In this document: piece after piece, positions 26,008 through 33,238 of the stretch
How the letters are laid out: the number at the start of each line of letters is the position of its first letter
How positions within the stretch are numbered: position 1 is the first letter of the stretch
NCBI GenBank assembly: GCA_022760475.1
Contig: JALEFZ010000083.1
Location: forward strand, 1-63,955
Length of the DNA stretch: 63,955 nucleotides
Source of the DNA: Bacteroidia bacterium
GTDB taxonomy: Bacteria > Bacteroidota > Bacteroidia > J057
Direction of reading: 5' to 3'
Notes under the pieces: generated by a model
Databases searched by the model: none
Told to the model about the DNA's origin: nothing
The model's input: only the letters and a program-made list of their open reading frames with translations
Made by a program: the position numbers and the translations under genes

Positions 26008-26580
26008 ATGCTATTCAGGCTCTTAATTTCCCTTCCATTTTTTCTAATTTGTCACTTCAATTCTGCAAGTTGTCAGATAGGAGATTCCTTGCTTTGCCCA
26101 AACCCTGATATCCGAAATACCTTCGATAGCCTACATAATAAATATCATTATTACAGGGTAGAACATTTAATCATTGACAAAGGCCAATATCCTAATGCCA
26201 GTAAATCCAAGGTCTTCAGTATCATGTGCGGCCAGATCCACTTTGCTGCTCCTTTCCCCAAGAAGGTAAATGGTGCAGTTCAGGCCTGCGAACCCATCAA
26301 TGTAAAAATTGGCTTTACAAGAAAAAATCCAATTTTAAGCAGCATTGATAGCACAGGCTTAAGGTTGATAAATTATAGCCTCCCCGGCCACCTTTTGCAT
26401 CCAGGCAAAGTGCTGAGAAGTGTCGTAGAAAAGGAGAATAAAATCTATGTGATAACAGAAAGTTGGGGCGAAGGGAGATTTCCCAAAATGAATGTCAAAA
26501 AGTCAGAAAAAACCTGGAGAACCATTGATAAGCAATTGGCCCTATATACCCAAGAGAAATTCGGGTCTGTTGGAGACTAA
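26008..26580 (+). CDS. Exported protein of unknown function
   Basis: A 190-residue protein starting 33 bases after the response regulator stop. It begins with a hydrophobic signal sequence (MLFRLLISLPFFLICHF), with a possible cleavage at 'SASC'. The mature part has several cysteines (for example 'SLLCPNPD', 'IMCGQIHF', 'VQACEPIN') and C-terminal beta-rich sequence 'IYVITESWGEGRFP'. No family is recognised. Close spacing suggests that it may be co-transcribed with the kinase-regulator pair, so it could be an accessory or target, but this is inference only. Confidence 0.65.
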   Translation: MLFRLLISLPFFLICHFNSASCQIGDSLLCPNPDIRNTFDSLHNKYHYYRVEHLIIDKGQYPNASKSKVFSIMCGQIHFAAPFPKKVNGAVQACEPINVKIGFTRKNPILSSIDSTGLRLINYSLPGHLLHPGKVLRSVVEKENKIYVITESWGEGRFPKMNVKKSEKTWRTIDKQLALYTQEKFGSVGD

Positions 26581-26721
26581 GCCAGAAGGGTGTTCGAGTA
26601 AATAAAAAGTCTGGGGATATTCAATTAGGGAATTACTTATTTCCAGGTTAAAATTTGATTATCCCAGAACAAGATGCGTCATTGCATGGATGGTCTAAAA
26701 GCGAAATAAACAAAATACACC

Positions 26722-27348
26722 ATGGATATTTCAGCACCCGTAACACTAACAATAATCGTAATAACCTGCATAACAAGCATTAGGGGTTTTTACAATCAAA
26801 ACATTGTCCAGGAATTGCTCTTTAATCCACATATGGTTACAGAAAGAAACCAGGTATACAGGCTTTTTACCAAAGGCTTTGTGCATGCAGACTGGCTTCA
26901 CCTGGGTTTCAATATGTATGTGTTATGGATGTTTGGGCAACCCCTGGAAGCAGATCCTCAATGGCTGGGTAGTTTTGGCTTATTTACCATGTACATGGTG
27001 GCTTTACCCGTAAGTGCACTGCCATCCTTGATTCGTGCCAGAGGAAGCATTCACTTCAATGCTTTAGGGGCTTCGGGTGCAGTCAGTGCCATTGTAGCAA
27101 GTTTTAGTTTGTTTGACCCCAATCGGGGTCTTGGCTTACTTTTTATCCCTATGCCAGCCATCCCTGCCTGGATTTTTGGGCTTTTATACCTGGCCTACAG
27201 CTTCTACATGACCTTCCGCCCAAATAGGGGTGCAAACAGGATAAATCATGACGCCCACCTTTGGGGATTTTTAGGCGGGATCGTGATGACCTTGATCATG
27301 AGGCCTTCCATTGCCAGCACTTTTTTCGACCAGATTCAAAATATTTAA
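26722..27348 (+). CDS. Rhomboid-family intramembrane serine protease
   Basis: A 208-residue membrane protein with about six transmembrane helices. The rhomboid hallmarks are present: H60-x3-N64 ('HLGFN'), catalytic serine S118 in 'GASGAVSA' and catalytic H179 in 'HDAHLWGF'. It should cleave single-pass membrane proteins within the bilayer. It stands alone between an unknown exported protein and the Na/Pi cotransporter gene; no substrate is suggested by the neighbourhood. Confidence 0.92.
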   Translation: MDISAPVTLTIIVITCITSIRGFYNQNIVQELLFNPHMVTERNQVYRLFTKGFVHADWLHLGFNMYVLWMFGQPLEADPQWLGSFGLFTMYMVALPVSALPSLIRARGSIHFNALGASGAVSAIVASFSLFDPNRGLGLLFIPMPAIPAWIFGLLYLAYSFYMTFRPNRGANRINHDAHLWGFLGGIVMTLIMRPSIASTFFDQIQNI

Positions 27349-27412
27349 TTTACTGAACTAAACTTTAATAGTTTAATAATCAGCAAGAGGCGCAATTGGC
27401 CATGGATTATGG

Positions 27413-27420
27413 TACTTTTG
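27413..27420 (+). promoter_or_regulatory. Possible -7 element of the Na/Pi cotransporter gene
   Basis: TACTTTTG matches TAnnTTTG and lies 36 bases upstream of the ATG at 27457. No TTTG is found at the usual distance, so it is a weak call. Confidence 0.3.
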
Positions 27421-27456
27421 CCAAGATAAACGTAGTTAATTTGGGCTTAGTTTAAG

Positions 27457-28647
27457 ATGTCAGAAGAACAAGGCAACAGAAAAGGAAAGAAGGGAGAGAT
27501 GCCTTCATTTACAACAGGTGCTGAACAGGCTCCTGAGATGCCTAGTTCTGAGAATAAAGGGACCCAATGGACACATATCCTTGGTGGGATCTTTAGCCTG
27601 ATGATTTTCATGTTGGGAATTCATACCATGAGCGGGAGTTTCCAACTTTTTGGTAAAGATTGGATCAACAACCTTATCCAGCTTACTTCCAATCCATTCA
27701 TAAGCCTCTTTGTAGGGCTTTTGGCCACTGCACTGGTTCAAAGTTCCTCCACTACCACCTCAGTGATTGTAACCCTGGTGGCAACCAATGGTCTGTCCAT
27801 TGAAAGTGCCATTCCCCTAATCATGGGGGCAAATATCGGCACAGCCGTAACCTCTACCATCGTGGCATTGGGCCATATTGGCAACAAGGAAGAATTTCAA
27901 AAGGCAGTTGCGGGTGCGAGCGTCCACGACATGTTCAACATCCTGACTACACTGGTATTATTTATCCTCGAACTTACTACTGGCTTTTTTAGTTCGATGG
28001 CGGCCTCATTGGCAGAAGTAATTTCTCCCCTTGAAGGCGGCAAAACCGGGAGTCTTTTTTATCCTTTGAAGTTGGCTTCAGAATACCTGATCCAGTTTTT
28101 GGGCAGCAACCCAGTAATATGCTTATTGGTGGCCTTGGCCATGTTATTCCTATCCATCCGTGGACTTACGTGGATGTTGAGGACCTTTGTAATTGGTCAA
28201 CTGAAGAAGAACCTCAATAAATATGTCTTCGAAAGACCTCTCAACTCATTCCTGACAGGCATAGGACTTACGCTGATTCTACAATCAAGTTCCGTAACCA
28301 CATCTCTGATGGTGCCCTTGATCGCTACAGGTAGGGTGAGGCTGAAGCATGCGTTTCCATTTATCATGGGGGCTAATATTGGCACGACCAGCACCGCTAT
28401 TTTGGCAGCCTTGTTCAACCTGGAAAATTCTGAAATTGCTCTGACAGTTGCCTTTGTCCACCTCTTTTTCAACCTGCTTGGTGTGTTGATCTTCCTTCCA
28501 TTCAAGAGAATAAGGATGATTCCCATCAAAATGGCCCAATCCCTTGGCAACTTGGCCAAAACCAATCGAGTGTATGGGGTAATTTATGTGATGTTATTTT
28601 TCTTTGGCCTTCCTGTAGCTTTGATTTTTATCGGCACCTTCGTTTAA
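27457..28647 (+). CDS. Na+/phosphate cotransporter, NptA/PNaS type
   Basis: A 396-residue inner membrane protein with two inverted repeats, each carrying the QSSS signature: 'ALVQSSSTTTSVIV' near residue 95 and 'LILQSSSVTTSLMV' near 275, each followed by 'IMGANIGT'. The family imports phosphate with sodium. The first 35 residues are hydrophilic. There is no C-terminal PhoU-like domain, so this is the short form. It converges on the ABC exporter gene with eight bases between stops. Confidence 0.92.
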   Translation: MSEEQGNRKGKKGEMPSFTTGAEQAPEMPSSENKGTQWTHILGGIFSLMIFMLGIHTMSGSFQLFGKDWINNLIQLTSNPFISLFVGLLATALVQSSSTTTSVIVTLVATNGLSIESAIPLIMGANIGTAVTSTIVALGHIGNKEEFQKAVAGASVHDMFNILTTLVLFILELTTGFFSSMAASLAEVISPLEGGKTGSLFYPLKLASEYLIQFLGSNPVICLLVALAMLFLSIRGLTWMLRTFVIGQLKKNLNKYVFERPLNSFLTGIGLTLILQSSSVTTSLMVPLIATGRVRLKHAFPFIMGANIGTTSTAILAALFNLENSEIALTVAFVHLFFNLLGVLIFLPFKRIRMIPIKMAQSLGNLAKTNRVYGVIYVMLFFFGLPVALIFIGTFV

Positions 28648-28655
28648 GCATTAAA

Positions 28656-30437
28656 TCACTGACCTGTTGCACTGACAAATTGCTTTTGATGCAGTTGGAA
28701 GTATGTACCCTCCAAAGCAAGAAGTTCGGAATGCGAACCTGACTCGATAATTTCTCCTTTACTTAATACCAAAATTTTATCCGCTTTCTGGATGGTCGAT
28801 AGACGGTGAGCAATCATAATGGTTGTTCTCCCCATCATAACTGTATCAATGGCCTTCTGAATAATTTCTTCTGATTCTGTGTCGATATTGGCCGTGGCTT
28901 CGTCCATCACCAAAATCTGAGGATTATAGGTCATGACCCTTGCAAAGGCAATCAACTGACGCTGACCCAGGGAAAGGGTTGCCCCTCTTTCCCTCACTTT
29001 ATAATGGTAATTATCCGGCAAGCGCATGATGAAGTCGTGGGCACCTACCTTTTTGGCAGCTTCGATCACATCATCCAGGGGAATCTGAGAATTATTGAGG
29101 GTGATGTTTTCATAAATGCTCCCTGAAAATAGAAAGACATCCTGCAAGACCACTCCCGTCAGAGACCTTAGTCCATCCAGAGAGTATGATTTGATGTCTT
29201 CCCCATTAATGAGGATTGTCCCTTTTTGAATTTCATAGAATCGGGACAATAGATTTATTATGGTAGTTTTTCCAGAACCGGTAGAACCAACTAAAGCTAG
29301 TTTTTGTCCAGGTAGAAGTTTGAAATTGATATTCTTCAATACCCACTCAGGTTCTTTATATGCAAAATGAACATCCTTGAAACCGATCTCAACTCCCTTA
29401 TTGTCAAATTCCTCGGCTTTGTATTGAATTTCTCCCTCATCAGGAATAAGTTCTGTAGCATCAAGGATTTTAAAAATTCTTTCTCCGGATACCATTCCCA
29501 ATTGGAGGACATTGAATTGATCAGCCAAGGTTCTCAAGGGTCTGAAAAACATCTGAACAAACATGATGAAGGCAACCAACTCACCAAATTGAAGGTGGCC
29601 TCCTACAACACGTCCAGCGCCATACCAGACAAGTATCGCCATTCCCATGGCTGTAATGATTTCAATCACCGGGAAATAAACCGAATAATACATTACTGAA
29701 TTCAGGTTGGCTTTTTTCAGTCTCCCGTTGATATCCAAAAACCTATCCATTTCCTTTTCTTCTCGGTTGAAGATATGGATGATGTTCATTCCACTGATAT
29801 GCTCTTGAAGAAAGGCATTCATTTCACTCACAGACTTACGGACATTCTGAAAGGAAACCTTGACTTTATTTTTGAATACGTAGGTAGCATAAAGCAGAAA
29901 AGGCATGGTTGTTAAGACCACCAGGGCAAGGTCCCAACTGGTATAAAACATGAAACCCACGATGGAAAACAACTTCAATAATTCACCAAGGATGCGAACC
30001 AGCCCAGAAGAAAATACATCATTTAGCGTTTCAATATCGCTGATTGTCCGGGTTTGTAAAGTTCCGATGGGAGTTCTGTCGAAGAAACTCAATCTTAGCC
30101 TTAGGATGTGTTGGAAGACCTCCTTCCGCATGTCCCTGATGATGCTTTGCCCCAGCCAATTGGTGAGATAGGTATTCCCGTACATGATGATTCCTTCTGC
30201 AAAAAGCAGAATCAGGAGTACTGAAATCATGATTTTCAGCATTTGATTGTCACCACTCAGAACGGGGCCATCCAGGATTTGCTGGACAATCACTGGGCGA
30301 ACTGGGCCTAATATAGCCAGGCTGATTGTAAGGATCAGGGCTCCAAAAAATGGAAGCCTGTAGGGGCGAATGTAGGATATTAACCTGGAAATCAGATTTC
30401 TATCTATGGCCTTTCCCGTAACTGTCTTGCTCGTCAT
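28656..30437 (-). CDS. ABC transporter, fused permease and ATPase (exporter)
   Basis: A 593-residue half-transporter of the MsbA/multidrug exporter type. The N-terminal 330 residues form a six-helix ABC membrane domain. The ATPase domain has Walker A 'GSTGSGKTT' (about 383), signature 'LSLGQRQ', Walker B 'ILVMDEAT' and H-loop 'IAHRLST'. It probably works as a homodimer, since no second half-transporter lies nearby. Lipids, peptides or drugs are possible substrates. An inverted repeat directly precedes its start codon (30438-30468). Confidence 0.93.
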   Translation of the reverse strand: MTSKTVTGKAIDRNLISRLISYIRPYRLPFFGALILTISLAILGPVRPVIVQQILDGPVLSGDNQMLKIMISVLLILLFAEGIIMYGNTYLTNWLGQSIIRDMRKEVFQHILRLRLSFFDRTPIGTLQTRTISDIETLNDVFSSGLVRILGELLKLFSIVGFMFYTSWDLALVVLTTMPFLLYATYVFKNKVKVSFQNVRKSVSEMNAFLQEHISGMNIIHIFNREEKEMDRFLDINGRLKKANLNSVMYYSVYFPVIEIITAMGMAILVWYGAGRVVGGHLQFGELVAFIMFVQMFFRPLRTLADQFNVLQLGMVSGERIFKILDATELIPDEGEIQYKAEEFDNKGVEIGFKDVHFAYKEPEWVLKNINFKLLPGQKLALVGSTGSGKTTIINLLSRFYEIQKGTILINGEDIKSYSLDGLRSLTGVVLQDVFLFSGSIYENITLNNSQIPLDDVIEAAKKVGAHDFIMRLPDNYHYKVRERGATLSLGQRQLIAFARVMTYNPQILVMDEATANIDTESEEIIQKAIDTVMMGRTTIMIAHRLSTIQKADKILVLSKGEIIESGSHSELLALEGTYFQLHQKQFVSATGQ

Positions 30438-30468
30438 ATTGAAAGCAAGTTAAGCAGGGGCTTTCAAT
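30438..30468 (-). promoter_or_regulatory. Hairpin abutting the ABC exporter start codon
   Basis: On the minus strand ATTGAAAGC, a 13-base spacer and GCTTTCAAT run directly into the ATG at 30437. The nine-base-pair stem would occupy the ribosome-binding region of the mRNA, so it may hinder initiation unless opened, or it may be a DNA operator. Confidence 0.4.
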
Positions 30469-30683
30469 AGTAAAAATTACTTTTTCTAGAATATGGAGAC
30501 CATTACGAATCGCCTTAAAACCACCCAAGAATAAAATATAACCGTTCATCGAGGAGTTATTACTAAGGTTAAAGCTCACCTATACCTTATTTTTTGAATT
30601 GGAAATATTGCCAATAAACTGGTCTGCCTGTTTTAATTCCATTCATTTACATATACAACATCCACCATACAACATTTAATCTA

Positions 30684-33176
30684 ATGGCACCAAAACCCCT
30701 AAAGCTATTAAGGCTGTTCTTGTATTTTGCAGGAATTGCCCTTTTACCCATTTTACTTTCCTGTAATTCAGAGACAAGTAATTCATCTGCAAAGAATTCC
30801 GAAACCGCAAAAAAGGAATCTGCCCCAGTCATTCCGACAAAGCTTGATGAAGAAAAGCCCAAAGAACTGGATTGGACAAAAATGTCAACAGTTGCCATCA
30901 CCTGTGGGGGTTCAGAATTTGACCTTTCTGTGCCACTTCTGGAAGTTGCAAACAGAATCGAGAGTCAAAAGCTCATGTATAAAAGCAAGCCATTCACGGA
31001 TTGCTCTGGGATTTTCCATCGGATATTGGATAGCATGAATCGTCGATGCCCTGAACACGACTTTCCCAACCCCAATACGCATAGGAGCTCCCGCAGCATC
31101 GGCCAGTGGTACAATGAAAAAGGGAATTTTATTAAAATTACAGATCCAGAAAATGAATGGGATTACATCAAACCCGGTGCGGTAATGTTCTACGCCTCCA
31201 AAAGTGTAGATCCCAAAACAGTAGAAACCGAAGCCCTATTCCAATCAGGAGGAATCAGGCATGTAGGAGTTGTGGTAGACGTAGAAAAGGATTCTAATGG
31301 GATGGTGAATAAATATACCCTTTTCCACGGACGTACTTCAGGAAAAATAGCAGCAAAGACCAATTACCATGAGCGCAAGCCATCAAGGTCATCATACCCG
31401 GCATATGGAAATGGAAGTGATCATTGGATTGGAGTTGCTCCTATCGCATCGGATAAGGTAATGGATGGCCTGCAAGCCAATACCCATGCAAGGATGGTTA
31501 CTCCTCCACCAAGAACAGTCAATACTCCAGAAAGTCAGCCAAAGAAGGAATACCTTGCCAGCCAAGCCTCAAAAAGTAATTCGACCAAGACTGTCAATCC
31601 TACCGCCACTGAAGAATCCAGGATAAGGGGGATTGAAAAACCTTCTTCTTCCAAAAAGACAGTTGTAAAGGAATCCAAAAAGGCAGCGGAAAAGGCTGGT
31701 ACCAACACTAATACAGCCAAGACAAATAGTTCAACCTCCTCAGGTTCGCGATTGTCTGACAAGGCCACTGTAGATAAGAAAACTGTTAGTAAAAGGGAGG
31801 AAAACAAAGTTGAAGCGTGGGCAAAAATGGAGGGTCTTAGCATTTCCTGCGAGGGCAATAGCATGAATCTGGCTTTGCCATTGAACCAGGTAGCTGAAAG
31901 GCTCCAGGCTCAAAACTTGATGTATAATGTAAAGCCATTCAGTGATTGCTCAGGTATTTTTCATCGGGTACTGGATAGCCTGGACCGTAGGTGCCCAAGT
32001 CATGCTTTCCCAAGCCCAAAAACACATCGAGATTCCAGAAGTATTGGAAAATGGTATGATGAGCGTGATGGTTTTGTCAAAATCACCAATCCTGAGGAGC
32101 AGTGGGCATACATCAAACCAGGAGCTGTTATGTTTTATGTTTCCGGAAGCGTAGACCCCAAGACAGTTTCAAGGGAAGCCCTTTTTAAGCCAGGGGGTAT
32201 CCGCCACATTGGTGTAGTTGTAGATGTGGAAAAAGACTCCAAAGGTGTGGTAAAAAAGTATACACTTTTTCATGGAAGAACCACAGGCAAGCCTGCAGCG
32301 AAGACAAATTACCATACCAGAAAGCCTAGCAGAACAAGCTACCCTGCTTATGGAAATGGACGAGACCATTGGATTGGGGTAGCTCCGATAGCTTCTGACA
32401 AGTACATGGATGAAGCTGTGTCTTCAACTACCCAAAACAATAAAGCTGAAACTGAGAAAGCCAAAACTACAGAAATAGAAACCAAGAAATCTAAGGAGGA
32501 AATGCTTGCCAATACTTCTTCAGAGAAAAATCCTGTTGCAGGGGAAAAGGCCGAAGGTGAAACCATTGACATAAAAGCATGGGCAGCAAAGGGAGGCCTG
32601 ACCATCAAGTGTGAAGGCAGCAAGCTTGACCTTTCTATCCCATTGAATGAGGTTGCTGATAGGCTTCAATCCCAAAACCTGATGTACAATGTGAAGCCAT
32701 TTAGCGATTGCTCAGGTATTTTCCACAGGGTCTTGGATAGCCTGGACAGCAGATGTCCAAGTCATGCTTTCCCCGATCCCAGCACCCACAGAGACTCTAG
32801 GAGCATTGGACGCTGGTATAAGGAAAAAGGAACTTTTGTAAAGGTTACCGATCCCGAAAAACAATGGGAATACATCAAACCTGGAGCGGTGATGTTTTAC
32901 GTATCTGGAAGTGTAGACCCAAAATCCATCGCTGAGGAAGCCCTATTTAAGCCTGGGGGAATCAGACATATTGGGGTAGTGGTAGATGTTGAAAAAGATG
33001 AAAATGGTATCGTTACCAGGTATACCCTTTTTCATGGCAGAACCAGTGGTAAGCCAGCTGCCAAGACCAACTATCATACACGAAAACCAAGCCGATCCAC
33101 CTATCCTATCTATGGAAATGGGAGGGATCACTGGATTGGAGTTGCCCAGATTGCTTCAGATAAGGTAATGGATTAA
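30684..33176 (+). CDS. Lipoprotein with three tandem NlpC/P60-like peptidase domains
   Basis: An 830-residue surface or periplasmic lipoprotein (lipobox LLSC, C27). It carries three copies of a domain of about 195 residues, at 63-258, 375-576 and 628-830. Each has the nucleophile motif DCSGIFHR (C107, C422, C676), a 'GGIRH-[VI]-GVVVDVEKD' histidine motif and an 'LFHGRT[ST]G' motif, and ends in 'HWIGVA'. The order Cys then His fits NlpC/P60 peptidases, which cut peptidoglycan peptides. Copies 2 and 3 are closest to each other and differ mostly at synonymous sites. The linkers (259-374 and 577-627) are Lys/Ser/Thr/Glu-rich and look flexible. It converges on the TPR-CHAT gene. Peptidase assignment is from motifs; activity of each copy is untested. 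Confidence 0.82.
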   Translation: MAPKPLKLLRLFLYFAGIALLPILLSCNSETSNSSAKNSETAKKESAPVIPTKLDEEKPKELDWTKMSTVAITCGGSEFDLSVPLLEVANRIESQKLMYKSKPFTDCSGIFHRILDSMNRRCPEHDFPNPNTHRSSRSIGQWYNEKGNFIKITDPENEWDYIKPGAVMFYASKSVDPKTVETEALFQSGGIRHVGVVVDVEKDSNGMVNKYTLFHGRTSGKIAAKTNYHERKPSRSSYPAYGNGSDHWIGVAPIASDKVMDGLQANTHARMVTPPPRTVNTPESQPKKEYLASQASKSNSTKTVNPTATEESRIRGIEKPSSSKKTVVKESKKAAEKAGTNTNTAKTNSSTSSGSRLSDKATVDKKTVSKREENKVEAWAKMEGLSISCEGNSMNLALPLNQVAERLQAQNLMYNVKPFSDCSGIFHRVLDSLDRRCPSHAFPSPKTHRDSRSIGKWYDERDGFVKITNPEEQWAYIKPGAVMFYVSGSVDPKTVSREALFKPGGIRHIGVVVDVEKDSKGVVKKYTLFHGRTTGKPAAKTNYHTRKPSRTSYPAYGNGRDHWIGVAPIASDKYMDEAVSSTTQNNKAETEKAKTTEIETKKSKEEMLANTSSEKNPVAGEKAEGETIDIKAWAAKGGLTIKCEGSKLDLSIPLNEVADRLQSQNLMYNVKPFSDCSGIFHRVLDSLDSRCPSHAFPDPSTHRDSRSIGRWYKEKGTFVKVTDPEKQWEYIKPGAVMFYVSGSVDPKSIAEEALFKPGGIRHIGVVVDVEKDENGIVTRYTLFHGRTSGKPAAKTNYHTRKPSRSTYPIYGNGRDHWIGVAQIASDKVMD

Positions 33177-33194
33177 CGCTTGATAAAACACTCT

Positions 33195-33238
33195 ACCGGC
33201 TCCTGGTCTTAAGATTAGGTGCCGGTTTTTCTTTTCCT
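33195..33238 (+). terminator. Intrinsic terminator after the triple NlpC/P60 gene
   Basis: ACCGGC (33195-33200) and GCCGGT (33221-33226) form a six-base-pair stem around a 20-base loop, followed by TTTTCTTTTCC. It lies 19 bases after the stop and overlaps the 3' end of the convergent TPR-CHAT gene. Confidence 0.6.
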
